Source: Pseudomonadota bacterium (GTDB lineage: Bacteria; Pseudomonadota; Gammaproteobacteria; Burkholderiales; Burkholderiaceae_C). From it: a stretch of 5,497 nt of DNA. The first letter of the stretch is position 1. Each line of letters starts with the position of its first letter. The translations under genes were made by a program, and so were the position numbers. The stretch is taken from contig JAEZZU010000261.1 in assembly GCA_023418355.1 (NCBI GenBank), positions 1 through 5,497 on the forward strand, written 5' to 3'. Under the pieces are notes generated by a model. That model saw only the letters and a program-made list of their open reading frames with translations. It made no database searches and was not told where the DNA came from. Positions 1 to 5,497 of the stretch are shown here, piece after piece.

Positions 1-1485
1 GATGCGCTGCTCCAGCGCATCGGCCAGTGAGCGCAGTTCGCGCGCGGCGTTCTTGTAGCTGGTGATGTCGGCATAGCTGGTCACAAAGCCGCCATCGGGC
101 AAGGGGTTGCCGCGAATTTCCAGCACCGTGCCATCGCCTTTTTCACTTTCGTGCAGGTGGGATTTGCCGCTGCGCAAATGGCTCAGGCGCCGCTGAATCG
201 CTTCTTCCATCGGAGCCGGGCCGAGCAGGCCGCGCCGGGCGTTAAAGCGCAGCAGCGCCTCAATGGGGGTACCCACCTGCATCAACTCTGACGGATAGCG
301 AAACAGCTCGACATAGCGTGAGTTCCAGGCCACCAGATTCAGATTGGCATCAATGATGACCACGCCCTGCGGCAGGTGCTCCAGGCTGCGCGAGAGCCCC
401 ATGTCGGCCTTCTGCGCGGCCTGCACGATGCCGTCCTGCGCGGTGCGCAGCTCCTGGGCATGCTGCTTGAGCACGGTCTCCAGCTCCTGGCGGCTGCGCA
501 GACGTATGCGTGCAATGCGCTGGCGCTGGCGGACGTAGAGCAGCAGCAGACTGCCTGTGAGCCACAGTCCGCCGGCTGCAATCGCCGCCCACCAGCTGGT
601 GGTGACGCTGGAGCCCGTGTTGTGCAGCAGGTGCATCTGCCAGTTGCTGTTGGGCAGGCGCACGCTTTGCAGCAGCATCTGGCTGGGCACCGCTGGGTCC
701 TGGATGTTCACCAGGCGACTGCCATTGGGCAGGTGCTTGTAGACCTTGTATTCCAGCGGCGTGAGCTTTTCGTCCTGGTACTGGCGGGTGCTCTGCAGCT
801 CGGCAATATCGGCCTCGGTCAGGCCATGCAGGAGGCGGTAGCGCCAGTCTTCGCGGCTGGTCAGAAAGGTCACGCCATGGTCATCAGAGACGACCACGAT
901 GTCTGAGGTGCGTGGCCACTGGCGCTCGAGCTCCTGCAGGGCGATCTTGATGGCAATCAGCCCCAGCACCTGTCCATCATCGTCATAGATGGCGCGGGAC
1001 AGAAAGTAGCCCGGCTGGCCCGTGGTGGTGCCAATGCCGTAGAAGCGCCCGCTGCCGGTGCGCAGCGCATCCTGCACATAGGGGCGGTAGCTGTAGTTCT
1101 CGCCCACATTGCTGTGTTCTGCATTCCAGTTGCTGGCCGCCAGGGCCAGGCCATTGCGGTCAATCAGCGTCAGCGTGGAGGACTGGCTCGCGCCATTGGC
1201 GCGTTCAAGCTTGCGGTTGAGCCGGGCTACATCGGCCGCGGTCAGCGGGCGCGACAGGGCATCGCGCAGCTCGGGGTCCAGCGACAGCACTTCGGGCAGG
1301 GTGCGAAAGCGGTCCACACGCTGCGTGAGCGCCTGGGCGCGGACTTCCAGCTGGCGCTGGAAGGATTCGCTCTCATGCCGCAGCGACTGCCGCCATGTGA
1401 GCCAGCCAACGATCAGCATGCTCAGCAGCGTGCCTGCGATCAGGATGCTGATGGTCCAGAGGGGGCGGCGGAGTTGGGGAAACAT
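1..1485 (-). CDS. DctB/DctS-type membrane sensor (probable histidine kinase), C-terminus beyond left edge
   Basis: This frame stays open from ATG 1485 to the window edge (495 codons). Residues about 9-30 are a hydrophobic signal anchor. Residues about 31-296 form an extracytoplasmic dCache-like domain with the DctB-type motif YRPY at 133-136, followed by GRFYGIGTTTG, which in the DctB family lines the C4-dicarboxylate pocket. A second membrane helix is at 297-318. A basic, glutamine-rich coiled coil (about 319-366) leads to a PAS domain (about 368-470) with LPQGVVIIDANLNLVAWN, typical of PAS-7 sensor kinases. The last visible residues (RSLADALEQRI) resemble the linker before a HisKA domain; the kinase core, H-box and any receiver domain are not visible. 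An in-frame TAA at 1536-1534 limits the start to ATG 1485 or a TTG at 1533; no good ribosome-binding site precedes either. It is divergent from dctA, so it probably senses C4-dicarboxylates and controls that gene. A diguanylate cyclase output cannot be excluded. Confidence 0.88.
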   Translation of the reverse strand, partial: MFPQLRRPLWTISILIAGTLLSMLIVGWLTWRQSLRHESESFQRQLEVRAQALTQRVDRFRTLPEVLSLDPELRDALSRPLTAADVARLNRKLERANGASQSSTLTLIDRNGLALAASNWNAEHSNVGENYSYRPYVQDALRTGSGRFYGIGTTTGQPGYFLSRAIYDDDGQVLGLIAIKIALQELERQWPRTSDIVVVSDDHGVTFLTSREDWRYRLLHGLTEADIAELQSTRQYQDEKLTPLEYKVYKHLPNGSRLVNIQDPAVPSQMLLQSVRLPNSNWQMHLLHNTGSSVTTSWWAAIAAGGLWLTGSLLLLYVRQRQRIARIRLRSRQELETVLKQHAQELRTAQDGIVQAAQKADMGLSRSLEHLPQGVVIIDANLNLVAWNSRYVELFRYPSELMQVGTPIEALLRFNARRGLLGPAPMEEAIQRRLSHLRSGKSHLHESEKGDGTVLEIRGNPLPDGGFVTSYADITSYKNAARELRSLADALEQRI

Positions 1486-1522
1486 CTGTGCAGTGTGCCC
1501 GGATTGGCGGTGCGACGCCCCG

Positions 1523-1538
1523 TGGCACCGCAATTACA
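1523..1538 (+). promoter_or_regulatory. Possible degenerate sigma-54 promoter element upstream of dctA
   Basis: TGGCAC, five bases, then TTACA matches the sigma-54 consensus TGGCAC-N5-TTGCA except for one base, and that base is the G of the normally near-invariant -12 GC. dctA is sigma-54 dependent in rhizobia and pseudomonads, so the position is suggestive. It would give a leader of about 150 bases. No obvious sigma-70 -35/-10 pair was found in the 1486-1700 region on the plus strand. The mismatch makes this weak, and chance occurrence is quite possible. Confidence 0.22.
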
Positions 1539-1570
1539 CCGCCTCATCCTGTTCGTATTTCTACGTATTT

Positions 1571-1615
1571 TTGGCCAATTCAGGGCCTAAAACCGGCCAT
1601 CTAATACCAATTGGT
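1571..1615. repeat. Palindrome cluster in the sensor/dctA divergent region
   Basis: TTGGCCAA (1571-1578) is a perfect 8-bp palindrome and ACCAATTGGT (1606-1615) a perfect 10-bp palindrome. Both contain CCAATT, at 1575 and 1607, 32 bp apart or about three helical turns. GGCC also occurs twice between them. The cluster lies in the 215-bp gap between two divergent start codons, where a regulator of either gene could bind. No known operator consensus was recognised, so the function is inferred from position alone. Confidence 0.3.
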
Positions 1616-1655
1616 TATCGGCAGCGCAGCACTGCAGCGGTACAACTTCAACAGC

Positions 1656-1680
1656 TGCACCGCACGGTGCATTTTTATTT
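1656..1680 (+). promoter_or_regulatory. GC-rich dyad plus T-run in the dctA leader (possible attenuator or operator)
   Basis: TGCACC (1656-1661), loop GCAC, GGTGCA (1666-1671) is followed at once by TTTTTATTT. The dyad can also be read as seven plus seven bases around a 2-bp centre. On the plus strand it has the shape of a short intrinsic terminator, yet no gene lies upstream on that strand, and dctA starts 20 bp downstream. TGCAGC at 1633-1638 could pair with GCTGCA at 1654-1659, which overlaps the left stem arm and would exclude the hairpin. Read as DNA, the same dyad could be an operator for a dimeric repressor. The sequence does not decide between these, and the stem is short. Confidence 0.4.
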
Positions 1681-1688
1681 GGACTTCT

Positions 1689-1693
1689 GGAAG
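1689..1693 (+). promoter_or_regulatory. Ribosome-binding site of dctA
   Basis: GGAAG lies seven bases before ATG 1701. This decides the start: the frame is open further upstream to a TTG at 1611, but that 30-residue extension has no Shine-Dalgarno sequence and would run through the leader dyad. Starting at 1701 also gives an N-terminus typical of DctA (a short polar stretch, then the first membrane helix). Confidence 0.7.
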
Positions 1694-1700
1694 ACATAGC

Positions 1701-3035
1701 ATGCACGCTATCCCCGCTGAAGCCGCAGCTGCTCCCAAGCTGCCGTTCTATCGCCAACTGTATTTCCAGGTGGTGTTCGCCATCGTTGTCGGCGTACTGC
1801 TGGGCTACTTTGAGCCAGCGTATGGCGCTGCCATGAAGCCGTTTGGTGACGCGTTCATCAAGCTGATCAAGATGATCATCGCGCCGGTGATCTTCCTGAC
1901 CATCGTCACCGGTATCGCCGGCATGACGCACCTGAGCACCGTGGGCCGTGTGTTCGGCAAGGCCATGGCGTACTTTCTGACCTTCTCGACGCTGGCACTG
2001 GTCGTGGGCCTGATCGTGGCCAATGTGTTCCAGCCCGGCGCTGGCATGAACATCAATGTGGCCGATCTGGACCAGAAGGCCGTGCAGGGCTATGTCGCCA
2101 AGTCGCACGACATGACACTGACCGGCTTTGTGATGGACATCATCCCCAAGACGCTGATCAGCCCCTTCATTGGCGACAACATCCTGCAGGTGCTGCTGGT
2201 GGCTGTGCTGTTCGGTGTGTCGCTGGCCATGGTGGGCGAAGCTGGCAAGCCCATCCTGAACTTCTTTGAAGCGCTGCAAAAGCCCGTGTTCAAGCTGGTG
2301 AACATCGTGATGAAGGCTGCTCCCATCGGTGCCTTCGGTGCCATGGCCTTCACCATCGGCAAGTTCGGTCTGGGCTCGCTGCTGAACCTGGTGGAACTGG
2401 TGATGACCTTCTACATCACCTCGGCCATCTTCGTGCTGGTGGTGCTCGGCGCCGTGGCCCGTGCCTGCGGCTTCTCCGTGGTCAAGCTGATCCGCTACCT
2501 GAAGGAAGAGCTGCTGCTGGTGCTGGGTACTTCCTCGTCCGAATCGGCCCTGCCCAGCCTGATGCACAAGATGGAACACGCTGGCTGCAAGAAGTCCGTC
2601 GTGGGTCTGGTGGTGCCTACCGGCTACTCCTTCAATCTGGACGGCACCAACATCTACATGACGCTGGCTGCGCTGTTCATCGCTCAGGCGACGAACACCG
2701 AGCTGACGCTGGGTCACCAGATTGCGCTGCTGCTGGTTGCCATGCTGTCTTCCAAGGGCGCTGCTGGCGTGACCGGTGCAGGCTTCATCACTCTGGCCGC
2801 AACACTGGCCGTGGTGCCTGAAGTGCCTGTGGCGGGCATGGCACTGATTCTGGGTGTGGACCGTTTCATGTCGGAATGCCGTTCGCTGACCAACTTCATC
2901 GGCAACGCCGTGGCAACCGTGGTGGTTTCGCGCTGGGAAAAGGGCGTGGACATGCAGCGCCTGAATGCCGTGCTGGATGGCCAGAACGTGCCTGCGCTGG
3001 AAGAAACACCTGTCGTGGCTGCCAAGGCTGCATAA
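1701..3035 (+). CDS. dctA: C4-dicarboxylate transport protein DctA (DAACS family symporter)
   Basis: DctA imports succinate, fumarate and malate across the inner membrane with protons, feeding the TCA cycle. The 444-residue product has the usual family length. A first membrane helix is at about 20-37, and KMIIAPVIF follows from residue 57. The serine-rich hairpin signature SSSESALP is at 278-285, the unwound-helix motif NLDGT at 312-316, then a glycine-rich second hairpin containing GAGFITLAATL, and DRFMSECRSLTNFIGN at 387-402, whose D, R and N residues belong to the substrate site in the glutamate/dicarboxylate transporter fold. No frameshift or missing motif was seen. The start is set by GGAAG at 1689. 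The divergent neighbour is a DctB-like sensor, which points to induction by its own substrates. A terminator at 3060-3083 ends the unit, so the gene is probably monocistronic. Confidence 0.96.
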   Translation: MHAIPAEAAAAPKLPFYRQLYFQVVFAIVVGVLLGYFEPAYGAAMKPFGDAFIKLIKMIIAPVIFLTIVTGIAGMTHLSTVGRVFGKAMAYFLTFSTLALVVGLIVANVFQPGAGMNINVADLDQKAVQGYVAKSHDMTLTGFVMDIIPKTLISPFIGDNILQVLLVAVLFGVSLAMVGEAGKPILNFFEALQKPVFKLVNIVMKAAPIGAFGAMAFTIGKFGLGSLLNLVELVMTFYITSAIFVLVVLGAVARACGFSVVKLIRYLKEELLLVLGTSSSESALPSLMHKMEHAGCKKSVVGLVVPTGYSFNLDGTNIYMTLAALFIAQATNTELTLGHQIALLLVAMLSSKGAAGVTGAGFITLAATLAVVPEVPVAGMALILGVDRFMSECRSLTNFIGNAVATVVVSRWEKGVDMQRLNAVLDGQNVPALEETPVVAAKAA

Positions 3036-3059
3036 GCAGACACGCTTCACGCTCAAACC

Positions 3060-3083
3060 AAGGGTGCTTCGGCACCCTTTTTT
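3060..3083 (+). terminator. Rho-independent terminator of dctA
   Basis: AAGGGTGC, loop TTCG, GCACCCTT forms an 8-bp stem closed by the very stable c(UUCG)g tetraloop, followed by a T-run that ends at 3083. It begins 24 bp after the dctA stop codon and separates dctA from srkA. Confidence 0.92.
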
Positions 3084-3123
3084 GTTGGCGCAGCGCTGGC
3101 AGTGACCAGCCGCCACGCGCACA

Positions 3124-3190
3124 ATGCCAGCCTATCGATACTGCCGCTTCTTCTGCACCTCACCCCTACGACGCACTGACTCCGGACTGT
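3124..3190 (+). other. Probable 5' end of srkA, out of frame with its only ATG
   Basis: The SrkA frame upstream of 3191 reads PIDTAASSAPHPYDALTPDC. Its HPYDALTPD part aligns in position with LHPDTIMDAL in E. coli SrkA (recalled), so this stretch should be translated. That frame has no ATG, GTG or TTG between the dctA terminator and GTG 3191. ATG 3124 would give MPA and then the wrong frame. Removing one base, for example the T at 3133, would give MPAIDTAASS joined to the conserved protein. Either a one-base insertion or sequencing error lies between about 3127 and 3165, or the gene uses a rare start (ATC 3134, CTG 3176) or the shorter GTG 3191. No clear ribosome-binding site supports any of these. 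Confidence 0.5.
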
Positions 3191-4156
3191 GTGCTGGATG
3201 CGCTCAGCAGCGTGGACCTGTGGCCCGACGGGCGGCTGCAGCCGCTGGGCTCCTACGAAAACCGCGTGTATCAGCTCTGTCTGGATGCTCCCGAGCAAGG
3301 CTGCGACAAGGTGGTGGCCAAGTTTTACCGGCCCGGCCGCTGGAGTGCGGCACAGATTCTGGAAGAGCATGCATTTGCGCAGGAGCTGCTGCAGGCGGAA
3401 GTACCGGTGGTAGCCCCGTGGGTCTTGCAGGGGCGTACCCTGCATCAGCATGCAGGTTTTGCCTTCAGCGTCAGCCCCTGGCGCGGTGGGCGCATGCCGG
3501 AGCTGGATGACTGGGATACCCTGGAATGGCTGGGCCGCTTTCTGGCGCGCCTGCATGCGGTGGGGGCGCAGGGGCGTTTTGCACATCGCACCGTGCTCAA
3601 TGCCCAGACCATGGGCCATGCACCCCTGCAGTGGCTGCTGAAGCATGCAGACATCCCTGCCCATGTACGCCAGCGCTGGCAGCCTGTGTGTGAACAGGCG
3701 CTGGCGCAGGCGGCGGATGTGCTGGCTGCCACGCCGTACCGGGCTATCCGCCTGCATGGGGACTGCCACCCCGGCAACATCCTCTGGACGCCAGTGGATG
3801 AGGAAGGGCGCGGTGGCCCGCATTTTGTCGATCTGGACGATGCCTGCATGGGGCCAGCGATTCAGGACCTGTGGATGTGTATTTCTGGCGACCGCATGCA
3901 GCGCAGCCAGCAGCTGTCCACGCTGGTGGAAGGCTATGAACAGATTCGGGACTTTGACCGCCGCGAGCTGGCACTGATCGAGCCACTGCGCACGCTGCGG
4001 CTGATCCACTACAGCGCCTGGCTGGCCCAGCGCCAGAGCGACCCGGCATTTCAGCGTGCCTTCCCCTGGTTTGGCACCGAGGCCTACTGGCTGGAGCAGA
4101 CAGCGGTGCTGCAGGGCCAGCTCGAAGCCATGGAGGAAGCGCCGTTGCAGATCTGA
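3191..4156 (+). CDS. srkA: Stress response kinase A (SrkA/YihE/RdoA family), start uncertain
   Basis: This is a soluble serine/threonine kinase of the aminoglycoside-phosphotransferase/choline-kinase fold; in E. coli SrkA counters stress-induced programmed death. Numbered from GTG 3191: SYENRVYQ lies in the N-lobe nucleotide region, K44 in AKFYRP is the likely ATP-binding lysine, and EEH at 58-60 sits in the following helix. HGDCHPGN at 189-196 is the catalytic loop with D191 and N196, and VDLDD at 213-217 supplies the metal-binding aspartate (DFG equivalent). The C-terminal IEPLRTLRLIHYSAWL and the FPWFGTEAYWLEQT stretch are also family-typical. From GTG 3191 the product is 321 residues against about 328 in E. 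coli, but conserved residues continue upstream (see 3124-3190), so the true N-terminus is probably about 20 residues longer. The gene stands alone between two terminators, and no promoter was recognised in the short gap after dctA. Confidence 0.9.
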   Translation: MLDALSSVDLWPDGRLQPLGSYENRVYQLCLDAPEQGCDKVVAKFYRPGRWSAAQILEEHAFAQELLQAEVPVVAPWVLQGRTLHQHAGFAFSVSPWRGGRMPELDDWDTLEWLGRFLARLHAVGAQGRFAHRTVLNAQTMGHAPLQWLLKHADIPAHVRQRWQPVCEQALAQAADVLAATPYRAIRLHGDCHPGNILWTPVDEEGRGGPHFVDLDDACMGPAIQDLWMCISGDRMQRSQQLSTLVEGYEQIRDFDRRELALIEPLRTLRLIHYSAWLAQRQSDPAFQRAFPWFGTEAYWLEQTAVLQGQLEAMEEAPLQI

Positions 4157-4195
4157 TGGCTGATGGTTATCAGCGGCGGTGTGGCGGCACAAACA

Positions 4196-4226
4196 AAAAG
4201 GCCCTGCGCATTGCACAGGGCCTTTT
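4196..4226. terminator. Strong bidirectional terminator after srkA
   Basis: AAAAGGCCCTG (4196-4206) and CAGGGCCTTTT (4216-4226) form a perfect 11-bp stem around a 9-base loop. The A/T ends give a U-run in both directions, so it can end srkA on the plus strand and also serve the former tRNA gene read from the right on the minus strand. A smaller hairpin, GCTGAT-GGTT-ATCAGC at 4159-4174, follows the srkA stop but has no T-run. Confidence 0.9.
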
Positions 4227-4230
4227 GTAT

Positions 4231-4275
4231 TGGTTGCGAGGGCCGGATTTGAACCAACGACCTTTGGGTTATGAG
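4231..4275 (-). pseudogene. 3' fragment of initiator tRNA-fMet (CAT), probable att-site remnant
   Basis: Read on the minus strand, these 45 bases start with the anticodon loop CTCATAA, go on with CCC (the start of the 3' anticodon stem), an AGGTC variable region, a T-arm with loop TTCAAAT, the acceptor 3' strand CCTCGCA, discriminator A and CCA. The final A of that acceptor strand (position 72) and the run of C after the loop are initiator features. It differs from the E. coli tRNA-fMet 3' part (recalled) at three bases, all transitions. The sequence to the right of 4275 does not supply the 5' anticodon stem, D-arm or acceptor strand, so it cannot make a tRNA. The break falls at the anticodon loop, a common crossover point for tyrosine integrases. 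The CCA end faces the srkA-side terminator, so this looks like the chromosomal 3' remnant and the element should lie to the right. Deletion or IS-mediated loss of the 5' half is the alternative. Confidence 0.82.
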
Positions 4276-4446
4276 GCGAAAAAAAATGCTGTGGTTTGAC
4301 AGTAATTGGCTGTTGAAAGGTGGGCTTAAGTGGCGTGAAATGCAGCGTTCCCCCTTGAAATTGATTTTGCTGCTGTGACATTTCTGCGCATTGATGCCGA
4401 TTGATGTCAGGTTGCGTCACAGCGAAAAAATCATAGCCATGCAGCC
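4276..4446. other. Non-coding junction between tRNA fragment and IS
   Basis: This stretch is visibly richer in A/T than srkA or dctA. No open frame with recognisable protein character was seen. It contains the A-tract motif GCGAAAAAA twice (4276 and 4422), a TTGACA-like hexamer near 4298 without a convincing -10 partner, and the repeats listed at 4372-4423. Its composition and its place between the broken tRNA and the IS suggest it came with an integrated element, of which it would be the outer end. Confidence 0.45.
4372..4423. repeat. Inverted repeat enclosing a 10-bp-spaced direct repeat
   Basis: GCTGTGAC (4372-4379) and GTCACAGC (4416-4423) are perfect 8-bp inverted copies. Between them ATTGATG occurs at 4390 and again at 4400, exactly 10 bp or about one helical turn apart. 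Such phased short repeats near an attachment site could be integrase arm-type or accessory-protein sites, but no consensus was recognised. Confidence 0.4.
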
Positions 4447-5497
4447 TAGTGTCCTGTCCCGCTAATACGTGAGCAAAGTCGATGGAGCTTTTCGAGGATC
4501 GAATCTGCGGTGGCAGTCCATTTGAAGGGCTGGCAGTTGACGTTGTGCGCCGTAACGAAGTGATCGATGCGCTGCACGAGTTGTTTAACGCTAGTAAACG
4601 AGCCACGACGGATGACCTTGTCGGTAATCAACGAGAAGAAGCGCTCGACCTGGTTTAGCCAAGAGCTGTATGTCGGGATGAAGTGCATATGCCAACGTGG
4701 CCGAGCTGCCAGCCACGCCTTGATCTTCGGATGGTGGTGTGTAGCGTAGTTGTCTGCAATGCAATGAATGTCTAAATCGGCGGGAACAGCCTTGTCAATC
4801 TCGCGCAGGAAGGCAAGGAACTCCTGATGCCGGTGACGCGGCTTGCACGTCGCTAGCACTGCACCGTTGAGCACGTTGAGCGCTGCAAATAGAGTTGTGG
4901 TGCCATGGCGCTTGTAGTCGTGGGTAACACCCTCGACATACCCAAACCCAAGTGGCAGCATCGGCTGCGTGCGCTCCAGCGCCTGGCATTGGCTTTTCTC
5001 ATCCACGCAGATCACCAAAGCGTTGTCCGGTGGACTCAGGTATAGGCCGACCACGTCGCGCAGCTTCTCGATGAAGAATGGGTCGTTGGACAGCTTGAAG
5101 CTCTCAGTGCGATGAGGCTGCAGTCCAAAGAGCTGGAAGTAGCGCTGCACGCTGCTCTTGGAGATGCAGGTCTCGGCGGCTACCGCACGTACGCTCCAAT
5201 GCGTCGAGCCGTTAGGCGGCTTGGTATGCAGCGTTGTCTGGATCAACTGAGCCAGCCGTTCATCGTCAATGGTACGTGGTGCACCAGGACGCACGTCATC
5301 GTAGAGGCCAGCAATGCGCCGCTCGATGAACCGCATGCGCCATTTGCCCACAGTATGCTCGCTCATCTTCAGCCGTGCGGCAATCGCGTTGTTCGGCTCT
5401 CCTTGGGCACTGGCCAACACCAAACGAGCTCGATTGCTCAGCGCTGCAGGCAACGAGCGGCTACGCGCGAAAGACTGCAGCTGCACCCGCTCTTCAT
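4446..5497 (-). CDS. IS630-family DDE transposase, first few residues beyond right edge
   Basis: This enzyme cuts and joins the ends of its IS at TA dinucleotides. Numbered from an in-frame GTG at 5486 (346 residues): residues about 18-55 form a helix-turn-helix (NNAIAARLKMSEHTVGKW), and a second DNA-binding unit follows around WSVRAVAAETCISKSSVQRYF. The catalytic core has D162 in ICVDEKSQ, D245 in IADNYATHH, and E281 in SSWLNQVERFF, giving D-35-E spacing. The triad is intact, so the enzyme may be active. The frame continues upstream of 5486 as EERV to the window edge, so the true start probably lies just outside; an ATG at 5497 is out of frame. The stop TAG (4448-4446) overlaps the inferred TA target site. 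Confidence 0.93.
   Translation of the reverse strand, partial: EERVQLQSFARSRSLPAALSNRARLVLASAQGEPNNAIAARLKMSEHTVGKWRMRFIERRIAGLYDDVRPGAPRTIDDERLAQLIQTTLHTKPPNGSTHWSVRAVAAETCISKSSVQRYFQLFGLQPHRTESFKLSNDPFFIEKLRDVVGLYLSPPDNALVICVDEKSQCQALERTQPMLPLGFGYVEGVTHDYKRHGTTTLFAALNVLNGAVLATCKPRHRHQEFLAFLREIDKAVPADLDIHCIADNYATHHHPKIKAWLAARPRWHMHFIPTYSSWLNQVERFFSLITDKVIRRGSFTSVKQLVQRIDHFVTAHNVNCQPFKWTATADSILEKLHRLCSRISGTGH
4447..5497 (-). mobile_element. IS630-family insertion sequence, one end in window
   Basis: The family is assigned from the transposase. IS630 elements insert at TA and duplicate it. CTA at 4446-4448 followed by GTGTCCTGTCCCGCTAAT is the likely left terminus, with TA at 4447-4448 as target duplication and the inverted repeat starting at 4449. 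The other end lies beyond 5497, so the inverted repeat cannot be compared. The element sits about 170 bp from the tRNA-fMet fragment. The exact end is inferred. Confidence 0.75.

Noticed and set aside
376..906. 176-codon plus-strand open frame opposite the sensor gene
   Set aside because: The minus-strand frame gives a coherent membrane sensor with PAS domain across the same stretch, while this product has no domain character.
1109..1699. Plus-strand open frames crossing the sensor start and the dctA leader
   Set aside because: Serine/arginine-rich composition typical of shadow frames. They overlap the sensor coding sequence and the divergent control region.
1587..3122. 511-codon open frame antisense to dctA
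   Set aside because: The product is an unnatural mix rich in His, Gln and Gly. It is the mirror of biased dctA codons, and dctA itself has all family motifs on the plus strand.
3124..3510. 128-codon open frame starting at ATG 3124
   Set aside because: Its product has no family resemblance and is rich in Cys, Arg and Gly. The overlapping frame encodes conserved SrkA, so the ATG matters only as a possible frameshifted srkA start.
4298..4330. TTGACA hexamer as a possible promoter
   Set aside because: The sequence 16-18 bp downstream (around GGTGGG) bears no resemblance to a -10 box, and no gene follows on that strand.
4374..4421. CRP-like TGTGA/TCACA half-sites
   Set aside because: The half-sites are 36 bp or more apart instead of about 6, so they cannot form one CRP site; kept only as an inverted repeat.
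3053..4606. 517-codon open frame antisense to srkA that runs across the terminator, tRNA fragment and IS end
   Set aside because: It crosses several unrelated features and has no recognisable domain. It is explained by high GC content and the lack of stop codons opposite srkA.

Overview
The window looks like chromosome of a GC-rich betaproteobacterium, most likely Comamonadaceae (Comamonas, Delftia or Acidovorax type). This rests on the strong G/C third-position bias, the family resemblance of the DctA and SrkA proteins, and the dicarboxylate-uptake gene content. It is inference from the sequence; no database was searched.

Layout. Positions 1-1485 (minus strand) hold the N-terminal 495 residues of a membrane sensor that runs off the left edge. 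It has a DctB-type periplasmic sensing domain between two membrane helices, then a cytoplasmic coiled coil and a PAS domain. Positions 1486-1700 are the divergent control region shared with dctA. It contains a near-match to a sigma-54 promoter, a CCAATTGG palindrome, and a GC-rich dyad followed by a T-run just before the dctA start. Positions 1701-3035 (plus) are dctA, the C4-dicarboxylate/proton symporter, ending at a cUUCGg-loop terminator. Positions 3124-4156 (plus) are srkA (yihE/rdoA family), a stress-response kinase. Its 5' end is odd: the only nearby ATG is one base out of frame with the conserved protein. A strong 11-bp-stem terminator at 4196-4226 follows.

Right of that terminator the chromosome appears to be broken. 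Positions 4231-4275 (minus) match the 3' part of initiator tRNA-fMet, from the anticodon loop to CCA, but the 5' half is absent. This is the form left at one end of an element integrated in a tRNA gene. About 170 bp of AT-richer, apparently non-coding sequence with short repeats separates it from an IS630-family insertion sequence. The IS transposase (minus, 4446 to the right edge) is nearly complete and keeps its DDE residues.

How the genes fit together. The divergent sensor probably detects external C4-dicarboxylates and controls dctA, but the kinase core and the partner regulator lie outside the window. srkA is a separate housekeeping stress gene. The right end looks like the edge of a mobile or once-mobile region entering at a tRNA. 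I see no clear sign of a wholly new multi-gene system here. The points most worth a second look are the truncated tRNA-fMet junction, the possible attenuator or operator before dctA, the out-of-frame srkA start, and a transposase stop codon that appears to be completed by flanking DNA.
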